Notes under the pieces: model-generated
Database searches by the model: none
Seen by the model: only the letters and a program-made list of their open reading frames with translations
Told to the model about the DNA's origin: nothing
Shown: positions 1 to 13,400 of the stretch, piece by piece
How positions within the stretch are numbered: position 1 is the stretch's first letter
Layout of the letters: each line of letters begins with the position of its first letter
Assembly (NCBI GenBank): GCA_039621445.1
Contig: CP154955.1
Span: forward strand, 39,254,426 to 39,318,425
Origin: Euglena gracilis
Taxonomy: Eukaryota > Euglenida > Euglenophyceae > Euglenales
DNA: 64,000 bases
Direction: 5' to 3'
Made by a program: the position numbers and the translations under genes

Positions 1-890
1 TTTTCCTCCAAAATGGGATTTTATCAAAAAGCTTTCCATTCCCTTGGAATTGATGTGAAGTTCTCCCTTCCAACACATCCCGAGTCCAATGGAATTTGTG
101 AGCAAGTCAATCCAGCTTTTGTGCAACATTTGAGAATTCTCTCGACGCAATTGCAAACCGTCAAGTGGCCCATTGTTCCCTTTGTGGTATGGATTATGAA
201 CTCACAAGTTTCACCACAAACCGATTTTACCCCCAGTGAATTGTTCCTTGGGAAGGACTCATGGAAATTTGATGCAACGATTGAACCCCGATTACATCCC
301 ACCGTTGAGCCATTGGGTGGAGGAGCATTAAAAATGCTTGCAAAGACTTGCACATATCCGGGAGGTTGCCAACAGAAGGGCAAACCGTTTTCGCATTCAA
401 ACCTTGTTCCAAAAAGGGTGAATATGTTTTGGTCCACAAGAGTTGTTGGCCCCTACCGAAGATGAAAAAGATTGAGTCGCCATGGTTGGGTCCATATCAA
501 ATCATTTCGGTACGACACAACACATTGAAAATTGCCGTTTCACCGCATTTGGGAGGTTTCACTGACGTGGCAATGGATCAAAATGAAAAGGTGGTCGGAA
601 TTGATTGAGGTGGGTGATGACCCTCCAAATGAGAACGAAATGTCCGATCTTTTGGAAGAGGAAAAGGAATTGGAAATGGATGTGGACAAGGAGGAAATGA
701 AAAAGATGATTTCAATGTGAGAAAATTTTAAAGCAATTTTTCCCAAGGATGGCGGTTTTTGCCCCAATGGGAAGGATACCCCGTTTCGGCAAGGACATGG
801 GAGCCATTGAAAAGCTTTATACTTCCAGAAGGGAAGTTGAACGAGCCGTTTGTGGAGTATTGTGAAGAGAGGGCCTATCCGAACTTTTGA
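1..890 (+). pseudogene. Chromovirus (Ty3/gypsy) pol 3' end: integrase, GPY/F module, chromodomain
   Basis: Decayed 3' end of an LTR-retrotransposon polyprotein that would insert cDNA into chromatin. The frame from base 13 carries the end of an integrase core, with HPESNG followed by CEQVN, where the Glu fits the third DDE catalytic residue, and a later FTPSELFLGK. From about 348 the reading moves to another frame with GEYVLVH and then SPWLGPYQI, which is the GPY/F module. At about 719-890 two further frames give a chromodomain: EKIL, then LPQWEGYPVSARTWEPLKSF and a VEYCEE helix. At least three frame changes make it non-functional. The combination of integrase, GPY/F and chromodomain is diagnostic of chromoviruses. 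The 5' part lies outside the window. Confidence 0.85.
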
Positions 891-1984
<1,094 letters not shown>

Positions 1985-2910
1985 GAACACCTTGAGTTTT
2001 AACGAGCCATTTGTGTTCCATTGGTCTTTTTGCCAAGTGGTTTGAAACAAGCAAAGGCATTCTCATGATCATGTTGGTGTGTCTATTCTGGGACCTTGTG
2101 GAGATTGAACGCCAAATGCCATTTTAGCACATTTTAATCGTTATTGACATATGACACGACGGTCACAGTTTTCCCAGGTCCCTCTTGTTGTCTTTATGCC
2201 TTGAACTTCTGACGGAAAGACTTTGGTCAAATATCAACTTTGTCTTCGTGCTCTATCTTCCGAGCTTGGGAAAAGGGCCACGCAAGGACGAAACAAGGAT
2301 AAACCTTCATTTATCAACATCTCAGGTTCGTATTCCGGAAGCCTTTTCTGAAAGCATCACATCCACCCATGGAGATTCTCTTTCTTTCCTTCTACATTGG
2401 CTGCGACAGATTCCGGGTCAGTGGACCTCCATCTTCGTACACCTCATCCGGCCGGCCATGGGCTCGAGTGGAAGCAACCAGTCCAACCCCTCCCTGCCAA
2501 CAAACAAACAAACAACTTTTATGTTTTTTCGTAATTTTTTATATTTATCCTTTCATACTTTTCAGAATTGTGTCCCTTCAAGTCACGGCCGGTGCGTTTG
2601 AGGGGCAAATGGGTGCCTATTAGGGAAGTGGCCATCACCCCAAAACCCCGCTCCCCAAAAGTGAGACTCCCATCACCAGACCGGAGCCTGCTCGCCTCCT
2701 TCCCCGCTCTCTAGCGCCCAGTGCCTGCCATCCAACTGGGCCCGCCTGTGTGGATGGCTCCTAATTGTCTGTGTGGGAAGGTTACCCAAGCCAAAAAAAA
2801 AGTCGCCTTGTTTTATGTTGTACAATATGAAGCACCAGCACTTGTAACGACAAACCTGCGATGTGCACATGTGGCATCAGATGCAGGCGAATTAAAATGC
2901 CAAGGCTGCG
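1985..2910. other. Unassigned single-copy-looking region
   Basis: Non-repetitive sequence without a recognisable gene. An open frame at 2185-2601 (138 codons) has balanced composition and ends in a normal stop, but no motif or homology is recognised. It contains CTCAG followed by GTTCG near 2325, which could equally be a splice junction. Coding status undecided. Confidence 0.3.
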
Positions 2911-3050
2911 ACCCAACCACCCCTTCTTCCCGCTGCCACAAGACTTAAAAAATCTCTGGCCTTTAAAACACAAAAAAGAAAAACAGGGGTATTCTGTGTT
3001 ACCTTTCAGCTCTCCAGACACCCACCTGTTCGGTCACCTTACACAATCTT
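2911..3050. repeat. Displaced fragment of the tandem-array unit
   Basis: Starts with the same 'acccaaccaccccttct' text and keeps the order of later phrases (ctctggcc, ttctg.gtt, ggctctcc, cacctgt) found in every unit of the array at 8.5, 10.2, 11.9, 13.6 and 15.3 kb, but is clearly more diverged. It suggests the array once extended further left and was interrupted by about 2 kb of other sequence. Confidence 0.75.
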
Positions 3051-3088
3051 CACAGACGATGAAGAAAAACAGAAAAGCCCACGAAACA

Positions 3089-3155
3089 GCGACCGGGGAT
3101 CGAACCCAGAACCATAGAGTCAGTGACCTTCGCTCTACCACCAGGGCGGTCCTTA
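3089..3155 (-). repeat. tRNA-like segment (SINE head or tRNA pseudogene)
   Basis: On the minus strand a box-A-like TGGTGGTAGAGC (about 3131-3142) is followed about 30 bases on by a box-B-like GGTTCGATCCCC (3095-3106), with a plausible 5-bp T stem. Acceptor ends do not pair convincingly and no anticodon arm is clear, so it is not a working tRNA. The adjoining 'cggtccttaag' plus A-rich tail recurs at 3871-3915 next to a second tRNA-like piece, as expected for tRNA-derived SINEs. Confidence 0.4.
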
Positions 3156-3387
3156 AGCAAATAAAAAAAAAAACTCCGCTGTCCCAGCACACTCAGTGAA
3201 AAATATTCAGGAAAATGGGCAAGAAATTTGGGCATTTTTCAGCGAGAACAGGTCGACATCAGGAAAAAAATTGATTCCTGGCACCTTTGGACCATCGTCC
3301 ATCCACCCAAAGCGTCAAAAACTGTGTTTTTCGACTTTTTAATTTTTGCCCCTGTTCAAGGCCCAGTCCGACCATACATCTCTTTAA

Positions 3388-3795
3388 TGACCCCGGGGGG
3401 GGGGGGTTGCTGGGCTAGGGCTGGAAATTTGGGCTGGCTAGAAATTTGGGCTGGCCCCCGGGGGGGGGGGGGGGGGGGGGGGCTGGACCCCGGCTGGACC
3501 CGAACCGGGGCGAGCTGGACTGAAATCGGAAAAAAGCCAAAAAATGACCTGCAGAACACAGTTTTGAAAAAATGATGCATCTGAAACCCCCCAAAAATGC
3601 CCCAAACGCCCCCCATTTTTGGCCACTTTTGAACACAGTTTTTCAAAAAATTTCGCGCTTTGCGCCGAAAAATTTTGGGCTGGACCCCCCAAAATGGGCT
3701 GGCTGGCTGGGCTAGCAGCACCCCCGGGGGGGGGGGGTGCTGCTGCGGCTGGGCTGGGCCCAAATCGGGGCTGGTTGCAGCCGCCCCCCCCCAGG
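3388..3795. repeat. G/C-tract block with iterated GGGCTGG word
   Basis: Long G or C homopolymers alternate with many copies of gggctgg and gctagc, partly palindromic, for example gggctagcagcaccccc then gggggtgctgctg around 3708-3735. No TIR or target duplication found. It resembles the interiors of the G-tract TIR elements further right. Confidence 0.55.
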
Positions 3796-3904
3796 GGGGT
3801 TCGCAAAACCTTAGAGAGATGTATGAGTCCGACCCTTGGCTGGCCCTTTGGCCGAAGGGAGGGGGCGGTCCTTAAGGAAATAAAAAAAAAACTTTCCTGT
3901 CCCC

Positions 3905-3940
3905 TAAGGACCGCCCTGTCTACCACTGAGCTATTCGCCT
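3905..3940 (-). repeat. Second tRNA-like 5' half
   Basis: The minus strand reads GGCGAATAGCTCAGTGGTAG, a good match to the first half of a tRNA including box A, and runs into the same 'accgccc' and A-rich sequence found beside the tRNA-like segment at 3.1 kb. No box B follows. It is most simply a truncated SINE copy. Confidence 0.4.
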
Positions 3941-4026
3941 GTTGGAACCCTTGAAGTTCGCAATTAACAAGGCCACGATGTATTTACAAACAACGGAAGA
4001 CTTACAAAATGGAAAAAACAACAAAA

Positions 4027-4137
4027 AAATTTTGTCGTCGAATATTAGCCGAATATTTGCTAGAATATTTTGCAATGTTGGAAAATTTTGAAGTATTCAA
4101 ATATTCGTCGAATATTGGAATGTTCGAAGCAGCCTTA
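4027..4137. mobile_element. End of a TAAGGCTGC-type element, word CGAATATT
   Basis: About six copies of gaatatt in both orientations end in GCAGCCTTA at 4129-4137. The same end, with a different iterated word (GATTAATCG), closes the complete element at 45871-46341. The other TIR is not visible here, so this copy is truncated or its left end has diverged. Confidence 0.55.
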
Positions 4138-5140
4138 CCTGCGGCAGCAAGGTGCTTTCCTGCCACCCTCCATGACAAACCTGGATGCGAGGCAGGATCA
4201 GGGGACTGTGATGAGGAGGGGTCCGGACCTCATTCCCAGAGAGACCCTCCCTTGACAAAAAAAAAGGGGGCAGAGCATTGGAGATATCTTTGCGCTCAAA
4301 AAAGATCCCAAAGTTGTGTTGTTGGTTCTTGTCTTTGAAAAATCGGCCAAAAAACATGTGAAAAACAATCAACTTCCCGACGAAAAGTGCAGTGCTGGGG
4401 AAGAAAAAAATCTTTTGCTCTGAGGTTGTTCGGACCCCAGCCCAGAGGGGGGGAATGGTTGGGCCCCAAGGGGAGGGACCCCTGTGCAAAACCAACACTC
4501 ACTTACACATTAGACAGCACTCCGCCAGGTGGTGGTGGTGGTAGATTTTCATGGTTTGGGCGATACTATGAAAATAACAATACAAAATTTATTTCTGGTA
4601 GACACTGGCAGGTGAGGATTGTGCCATTATGTTGCTGCATTGCTACATTCCCTGCATTCCCTGTCTGTCAGCTCTTGGATAGTTAAACAGAGGAATTTCT
4701 CCCCCCAATGTCGACGTTCCTCACAACAAGCACTTCAATTCAAGGGCGGGATCGACTCCCAATGAGGCCTTTAGCAAATACACGCCCCGAACCAACCTCC
4801 CGGGGTGTGTGAAAATGCCGAGGGTCTTTGTGGTTGATACGAGGTCAGAATGACAAACACCAAATAGGTTCCGCATCTGGAACCGCAAGCAGAGACAGGC
4901 AGGGTCTAGGGGAACCGGCCCACAGCAGGCACCCCCCAGAGGAGTGAATTTGGGGCTGTGCCTGACCAACCCAGTCCTTTCTTGGAAATACCTTCAGCAT
5001 TGGGGTGTGCTACCCAACCCAAAACCTGCCCCCCCCTCCGCGAGGTCGAAAGTGCTCCCTGCCCACCCATAGCACCCACTCTCCTGGGGAAGGAAGGTGC
5101 GCACATCCTTAAAAGAAGCCTGGTCACTTGACCCCCCCCT
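4138..5140. other. No recognisable feature
   Basis: Mixed sequence with G/C tracts and short open frames on both strands. No TIR, tandem structure or protein motif that I can support. Confidence 0.5.
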
Positions 5141-5393
5141 GTCAGGTCCCCAACTCCGGAAAGAAAACATCTGGCGCGGCATTGGCAAAATGGGCTATTT
5201 AAAGAAGGAGGTGCAGTGTTGACCAATCCTTAAGTTCGCAAACTCTGTCCCTTCGTTCCTTGAAGAACCAACAGCCAATCACTCAAGACAGAATGAGATT
5301 AATCCACTCTCAAGCTCATGTCATTTATGCTGACCTAATGAAAAAAATTTCCAACGGTTGGAGGATAGCTCACAAGAGGCAAACATGATGATG

Positions 5394-5762
5394 ACTAATT
5401 GCAATAACAATAACAACAACAAAGACAACAACAACAACAACAACAACAACAACGCTAACAATAGTAACAATGCTTAGAATAACAATAACAATAGAATAAC
5501 AATAACAATAACAATAACAATAACAATAACAATAACAATAACAATAACAATAACAATAACAATAACAATAACAATAACAATAACAATAACAATAACAATA
5601 ACAATAACAATCACAATCACAATAACAATAACAATAACAAGAACAAGAACAAGAACAAGAACAAGAACAAGAACAAGAACAAGAACAAGAACAATGAACA
5701 ACAATGACAACAAAATAAATATCAATAATAAAAGCAATAACAAAAAACACTAACAGTAACAA
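5394..5762. repeat. AAC / AATAAC / AAGAAC microsatellite
   Basis: Blocks of (AAC)n, (AATAAC)n and (AAGAAC)n follow each other within the first array unit. The same position in later units holds only short GATAAT-type runs, so this is a locus-specific expansion. The open frames across it (Ile-Val, Leu-Val runs) are not genes. Confidence 0.95.
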
Positions 5763-6952
5763 TTAAACAATGTGGTGTGGAGAGAAGTGGAGGGTTTTGA
5801 AGGAGGAAAGCAATGGGGAACATGAAGCTAAAACCATGTGTCATGGGTATCGGGGTGGGGGCCCCGAGTTACGTGGTGAACAGGCTCGTCCACTATTTTA
5901 TTTTTGATTTTGAATTTTGAAAGGTGGGCAACCTTTGTGCATCTACAGCCGCCGATTAATTAATAATTGAGAGTAGAAACCTGCTCATGTGTTTCCGCCA
6001 CTTGTGTCAGTTCAAGTTTCTGCTTCATTTTGTGAAGAAAAAGATCCTGCTTCTACTGAACCTTCTGCTCCACCTTCTTGTTTCTCCTTTTCTATTTCAC
6101 TGTTCCAATGGCTTTTCTCCAACTCCAACTCTCGTTTCTGTGGGCTGGATAGTTGGTTAGAATCAATGATTTTGAGTTCACCGAGTTATGAGGTGAACCT
6201 TGTTTCACCGTTTTGCTGAAGAATGAAATGGGACCTCAGCCTGATGTCAAATGACATTCAATTATAACCTTTGCAGACGATTGCAGAAGATGCTTTTCAG
6301 GCAGTCCCAACAACACGCAATACAAAATTCTTTTGTGGGCAAGCTTCTTCTTCCTCTTCCAAAAGCAATCTGCCACTACTTTTTCAGTGTCATCTTTTGT
6401 ACCGCCAGGCGGTGTACTGAAAGGAGCAAGGCTGCCATTGCTCCTCCAAAGACTTCTTGAAGATGCCTGGAACAAATTGAACGACCCCACGCCCACAAAA
6501 TGGTCGTGAGCATTTGGTGGTTTGAGGACGCTCAATTGTCGTTCGAGGATGCTTTGTAAGCCCTCTGAGAAGTGGGGGGGATGAAAACGTTTGAGGATGC
6601 TCGATTTTGAACATTCGAACTTGAGAATCTCATTCACAACGAGTAAAATCAGTCAAGTTGACAAATGCAGGATGGTTGATCACGTACGCACTGGACGGTT
6701 GGTAAGGATCAATGATTTTTAGTTCACGAAGTGAAGAGATGAACCTTTTTTCACTGTTTTGCTAACCTGTGAAATGGGACCTCAAGCCGATGCCAAATGA
6801 AATTAAACCTTAACCTTTGCAGAGATTGCTGAAGCTGCTTCTCGGACATTCCGGACAACATGTAAAACAAAAAAATTTGAGGGGAAACCTTTGGAGGATG
6901 GTTCAGAAGAGGCATGAACACAGAAAGAAGAGGCATGAACACAGAAAGAACA

Positions 6953-7600
6953 GAATCATAATTAGTTGCAATAAAATAACAATAACAACAAACACAAACA
7001 AAAAACAAAAACTAACATAGAAATAACACAATAATATAAAAATAATACTGATAATAATAATAATAATAACAAAAACAACAACAATAAGAATAAGAATAAC
7101 AATGACAAAAACTGCAACAATGACAACGACAACAATGACAATGGCAATGACAATGACAATGACAATAGCAATGACAATGACAATAACAGATAATAATAAT
7201 AACAATAACAACAAGAAAAACAATAACAATAACAATAACAATAACAATAACAATAACAATAACAATAACAATAACAATAACAATAACAATAACAATAACA
7301 ATAACAATAACATTCACATTCGTGCTGACAATGAAAAAATAATTCCGAAAGTTGGAGGATGCTTCAGAAGAGGCATGAACAGAGTAAATACAAAATGATA
7401 ATTGTATTAACAAGAACAAGAACAATAATATAAGAAATAACAATAAAAATAACAACGACAATGACAATGACAATGACCATGAAAATGACAATAACAATAA
7501 CAATAACAATAAAAACAACAACAACAATAACAACAAAATAAACAACAATAAAAGCAATAACAAAACAATAAACAATAACAAACACAATAAAACAATGTGG
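6953..7600. repeat. AATAAC / AATGAC compound microsatellite
   Basis: Two blocks of AAT/AAC/GAC-type hexamers (6960-7315 and 7400-7590) are separated by a short stretch repeating the unit text 'ggaggatgcttcagaagaggcatgaac'. So the microsatellite and its left flank were duplicated together inside unit 1. Confidence 0.9.
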
Positions 7601-9390
7601 TGTGGAGAGAAGTGGAGAACATGAAGCTAAAACCACGTGTCATGGGTATCGGGGTGGGGGCCCGAGTTACGTGGTGAACGGGCTCGTCAAACTTTTTTTT
7701 TCGATTTTGAAACGTGGGCAACCTTTGTGCATTTGTGCATCTACAGCCGCCGATTAATTAATAATTGAGAGTAGAAACCTGCTCATGTGTTTCCGCCACT
7801 TGTGTCAGTTCAAGTTTCTGCTTCATTTTGTGAAGAAAAAGATCCTGCTTCTACTGAACCTTCTGCTCCATCTCTCGTTTCTCCTTTTCCATTTCACTGT
7901 TCCAATGGCTTTTCTCCAACTCCTAGAATCAATGGTTTTGACTTCACCGAGTTATGAGGTGAATTTTGTTTCACCGTTTTGCTGAACAATGAAATGGGAC
8001 CTCAGCCTGATGTCAAATGACATTATAATTATAACCTTTGCAGACGATTGCAGAAGATACTTTTCAGGCAGTCCCAACAACACGCAATAAAAAATTCTTT
8101 TGCAGGCGAGCTCCTTCTTCTGCTGCTTCTAAAGCAACCTGCCACTACTTTTTCAGTATCATCTTTTGTACCGCCAGGCGGTATACTGAAAGGTACTGAA
8201 AAGTTGGAGGACGCTCAAATGTCGTTTGAGGATGCTTTGTAAGCCCTCTGAGAAGGGGGGGGATGAAAACGTTTGAGGATGCTCGATTTTGAATGTTCGA
8301 GCTTGAGAATCTCATTGAAGAGGTGCTGAAGCTTCTTTTCCGGCAGTCCCAACAACACACAACACAAAAAAAAATTCCCGGGGCAAGCTTCTTCTTTTTC
8401 CGAAAGATTGATTTCCTGCCCAGATCAGAGGTTTTTCATAAGCACCTGGGGACCCGCTAGGGTGGAGGAGCTCAACCGGGACCCAACCACCCCTTCTCCC
8501 CATAGTTGCGCAACTTTCAAAAATCTCTGGCCCAAATATGTCCTCAAAAACACAATAAAAACAAGGGTTTTCTGAGTTGCCTTCGGCTCTCCAGGCAGTC
8601 ACCTGTCCGGCCACCCTTCACTATTTTCTCGGATAACATTGATTTTCGGTCAACATTCTTCACCTTGCCATTCGCAAAATGGGCTATTTAAAAAGCGAGG
8701 TGCGGTGTTGGCCAATCCCTAAATTCGCAAACTTCTGATCTTGAGGAATCAACAACCAATCACTCAAGACAGAATGAAATTAATCCACTCTCAAGCTCAT
8801 CACATTTGTGCTGACCTAATGAAAAACATTCCGACAGCTGGAGGATAGATCAGCACAGGCATGAACACAGAAAGAACAAAATCATGATAATTGCAATACC
8901 AAAAACAGTAGTAGTACTAGTAGTGATGATAATCATAATGATATTGATAATAATGATAACAATCACAAATGGTAAATAATAAAAATAATGAAAGATAATA
9001 ATTAAGAATGTGTATTTCCAACACAAAAAAAAGTGGCTGGTCTTTTTTCGCAACCTGACACCAAAGACCACAAAATAACTTCTTCTGTGTGTCGAGATGG
9101 CAAATTTGGGAGTAGACACAATTTACCCTTCTTGGGACCCTAGCGTTACAATTTGGATTTGTGTGCGAGTGTGGCTCGGCGAAGGGTGTATCTGAATATA
9201 GTACGGAGAGAAATGGAGGCTTTTCAAGGAGGAAAGCAATGGGGAACATGAAGATAAAACCACGTGTCATGGGCATCGGGGTGGGTCCCCGAGTTACGTG
9301 GTGCACGGGCTCGTCAAACTTTTTTTTTGAGATGTGGGCAACCTTTGTGCATCTACAGCCGCCGCTTAATTAATAATTGAGAGTAGAAAC

Positions 9391-10130
9391 CTGCTCATGT
9401 GTTTCCGCCACTTGTGTCAGTTCAAGTTTTTGCTTCATTTTGTATTTTGTGAAGAAAAAGATCCTGCTTCTACTGAACCTTCTGCTCCATCTTCTCGTTT
9501 CTCCTTTTCTATTTCACTGTTCCAATGGCTTTTCTCCAACTCCAACTCTCGTTTCTGTGGGCTGGATAGTTGGTTAGAATCAATGATTTTGAGTTCACCG
9601 AGTTATGAGGTGAACCTTGTTTCACCGTTTTGCTGAAGAATGAAATGGGACCTCAGCCTGATGTCAAATGACATTAAATTATAACCTTTGCAGACGATTG
9701 CAGAAGATGCTTTTCAGGCAGTCCCGACAACACGCAATACAAAATTCTTTTGCAGGCAAGCTTCTTCTTCTTCTTCCAAAAGCAATCTGCCACTACTTTT
9801 TCAGTATCATCTTTTGTACCGCCAGGCGGTATACTGAAAGGAGCAAGGCTGCCATTGCTCCTCCAAAGACTTCTTGAAGATGCCTGGAACAAATTGAACG
9901 CCACCACGCCCACAAACAACAATGCTCAGAAGGTTGCGTGCATTCGGTGGTTGGAGGACGCTCAAATGTCGTTTGAGGATGCTTTGTAAGCCCTCTGAGA
10001 AGGGGGGGGGGATGAAAACGTTTGAGGATGCTCGATTTTGAATGTTCGAGCTTGAGAATCTCATTGAAGAGGTGCTGAAGCTTCTTTTCAGGCAGTCCCA
10101 ACAACACACAACACAAAAAAAAATTCCAGG
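9391..10130 (-). pseudogene. Representative array pseudogene (coiled-coil family)
   Basis: Minus-strand pieces match the gene at 59.9-60.3 kb in parts: EVFGGAMAALL with the following QYTA.RY (about 9830-9890), KRILYCVLSGLPEKHLLQ (about 9700-9760), and a charged tail MKQKLELTQVAETHEQ at the plus-strand anchor. A second block, LLGLPEKKLQHL (about 10060-10120), resembles the first, so the peptide is duplicated inside the unit. Frames are broken by stops and shifts. Equivalent copies sit in every unit (near 5985-6650, 7783-8350, 11132-11750, 12775-13490, 14474-15160). No function is known; the intact relative looks like a membrane segment plus coiled coil. Confidence 0.65.
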
Positions 10131-10430
10131 GGCAAGCTTCTTCTTTTTTCGAAAGATTGATTTCCTGCCCAGATCAGAGGTTTTTCATGAGGACCTGGGG
10201 ACCCGCTAGGGTGGAGGAGCTCAACCGGGACCCAACCACCCCTTCTCCCCATAGTTGCGCAACTTTCGAAAATTCTCTGGCCCAAATATGTCCTCAAAAA
10301 CACAATAAAAACAAGGGTTTTCTGAGTTGCCTTCGGCTCTCCAGGCAGTCACCTGTCCGGCCACCCTTCACTATTTTCTCGGATAATATTGATTTTCGGT
10401 CAGCATTCTTCACCTTGCCATTCGCAAAAT

Positions 10431-10472
10431 GGGCTATTTAAAAAGCGAGGTGCGGTGTTGGCCAATCCCTAA
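10431..10472 (-). promoter_or_regulatory. Conserved ATTGG plus TATA-like motif in each array unit
   Basis: Read on the minus strand, each unit has ATTGGCC, then about 25 bases, then TTTAAATAG, upstream of the minus-strand gene remnants. Equivalent sites lie near 5200, 8690, 12070, 13805 and 15500. The spacing and orientation fit a CCAAT/TATA promoter for the ancestral gene. This is inference from motifs only. Confidence 0.4.
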
Positions 10473-13400
10473 ATTCGCAAACTTCTGTTCTTGAGGAATC
10501 AACAACCAATCACTCAAGACAGAATGAAATTAATCCACTCTCAAGCTCATCACATTTGTGCTGACCTAACGAAAAACATTCCGAAAATTGGAGGATAGAT
10601 CAACACAGGCATGAACACAGAAAGAACAAAATCATGATAATTGCAATACCAAAAACAGTGGTAATGATAATGATAATGATATTGATAATAGTGATAACAA
10701 TCACAAATGGTAAATAATAACAATAATGAAAGATAATAATTAAGAATGTGTATTTCCAACACAAAAAAAGTGGCTGGTCTTTTTTCGCAAACTGACACCA
10801 AAGACCACAAAATAACTTCTTCTGTGTGTCGAGATGGCAAATTTGGAAGCAGACACAATTTACCCTTCTTGGGACCCTAGCGGTACAATTTGGATTTGTG
10901 TGCGAGTGTGGCTCGGCGAAGGGTGTATCTGAATATAGTACGGAGAGAAATGGAGGCTTTTCAAGGAGGAAAGCAATGGGGAACATGAAGATAAAACCAC
11001 GTGTCATGGGCATCGGGGTGGGTCCCCGAGTTACGTGGTGCACGGGCTCGTCAAACTTTTTTTTTGAGATGTGGGCAACCTTTGTGCATCTACAGCCGCC
11101 GCTTAATTAATAATTGAGAGTAGAAACCTGCTCATGTGTTTCCGCCGCTTGTGTCAGTTCAAGTTTCTGCTTCATTTTGTGAAGAAAAAGATCCTGCTTC
11201 TACTGAACCTTCTGCTCCACCTTCTCGTTTCTCCTTTTCTATTTCACTGTTCCAATGGCTTTTCTCCAACTCCAACTCTCGTTTCTGTGGGCTGGTTAGT
11301 TGGTTAGAATCAATGATTTTGAGTTCACCGAGTTATGAGGTGAACCTTGTTTCACCGTTTTGCTGAAGAATGAAATGGGACCTCAGCCTGATGTCAAATG
11401 ACATTAAATTATAACCTTTGCAGACGATTGCAGAAGATGCTTTTCAGGCAGTCCCAACAACACGCAATATACTGAAAAGAGCAAGGCTGCCATTGCTCCT
11501 CCAAAGACTTCTTGAAGATGCCTGGAACAAATTGAACGCCACCACGCCCACAAACAACAATGCTCAGAAGGTTGCATGCATTCGGTGGTTGGAGGACGCT
11601 CAAATGTCGTTTGAGGATGCTTTGTAAGCCCTTTGAGAAGGGGGGGGGGATGAAAACGTTTGAGGATGCTCGATTTTGAATGTTCGAGCTTGAGAATCTC
11701 ATTCAGGAGGTGCTGAAGCTTCTTTTCAGGCAGTCCCAACAACACACAACACAAAAAAAAATTCCAGGGGCAAGCTTCTTCTTCTTCCGAAAGATTGATT
11801 TCCTGCCCAGATCAGAGGTTTTTCATAAGCACCTGGGGACCCGTTAGGGTGGAGGGGCTCGGCCAGGACCCAACCACCCCTTCTCCCCAAAGTTGCGCAA
11901 CTTTCAAAAATTCTCTGGCCCAAATATGTCCTCAAAAACACAATAAAAACAAGGGTTTTCTGAGTTGCCTTCGGCTCTCCGGGCAGTCACCTGTCCGGCC
12001 ACCCTTCACTATTTTCTCGGATAACATTGATTTTCGGTCAACATTCTTCACCTTGCCATTCGCAAAATGGGCTATTTAAAAAGCAAGGTGCGGTGTTGGC
12101 CAATCCTTAAATTCACAAACTCTGTCCCTTGTGTTCTTGAGGAATCAACAACCAATCACTCAAGACAGAATGAAATTAATCCACTCTCAAGCTCATCACA
12201 TTTGTGCTGACCTAACGAAAAACATTCCGAAAATTGGAGGATAGATCACACAGGCATGAACACAGAAAGAACAAAATCATGATAATTGCAATAACAAAAA
12301 CAGTGGTAATGATAATGATAATGATATTGATAATAGTGATAACAATCACAAATGGTAAATAATAACAATAATGAAAGATAATAATTAAGAATGTGTATTT
12401 CCAACACAAAAAAGTGGCTGGTCTTTTTTCGCAACCTGACACCAAAGACCACAAAATAACTTCTTCTGTGTGTCGAGATGGCAAATTTGGGAGTAGACAC
12501 AATTTACCCTTCTTGGGACCCTAGCGTTACAATTTGGATTTGTGTGCGAGTGTGGCTCGGCGAAGGGTGTATCTGAATATAGTACGGAGAGAAATGGAGG
12601 CTTTTCAAGGAGGAAAGCAATGGGGAACATGAAGATAAAACCACGTGTCATGGGCATCGGGGTGGGTCCCCGAGTTACGTGGTGCACGGGCTCGTCAAAC
12701 TTTTTTTTGAGATGTGGGCAACCTTTGTGCATCTACAGCCGCCGCTTAATTAATAATTGAGAGTAGAAACCTGCTCATGTGTTTCCGCCACTTGTGTCAG
12801 TTCAAGTTTCTGCTTCATTTTGTGAAGAAAAAGATCCTGCTTCTACTGAACCTTCTGCTCCACCTTCTCGTTTCTCCTTTTCTATTTCACTGTTCCAATG
12901 GCTTTTCTCCAACTCCAACTCTCGTTTCTGTGGGCTGGATAGTTGGTTAGAATCAATGATTTTGAGTTCACCGAGTTATGAGGTGAACCTTGTTTCACCG
13001 TTTTGCTGAAGAATGAAATGGGACCTCAGCCTGATGTCAAATGACATTAAATTATAACCTTTGCAGACGATTGCAGAAGATGCTTTTCAGGCAGTCCCGA
13101 CAACACGCAATACAAAATTCTTTTGCAGGCAAGCTTCTTCTTCTTCTTCCAAAAGCAATCTGCCACTACTTTTTCAGTATCATCTTTTGTACCGCCAGGC
13201 GGTATACTGAAAGGAGCAAGGCTGCCATTGCTCCTCCAAAGACTTCTTGAAGATGCCTGGAACAAATTGAACGCCACCACGCCCACAAACAACAATGCTC
13301 AGAAGGTTGCGTGCATTCGGTGGTTGGAGGACGCTCAAATGTCGTTTGAGGATGCTTTGTAAGCCCTCTGAGAAGGGGGGGGGGATGAAAACGTTTGAGG

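Noticed and set aside
3421-3795. Possible CpG island or rDNA spacer
   Set aside because: The base bias comes from G/C homopolymers and one iterated word; no rRNA-like sequence anywhere in the window.
5370-7636. Long hydrophobic frames (Ile-Val, Leu, Asn runs)
   Set aside because: Products of AATAAC/AAC microsatellites; no start context or conserved part.
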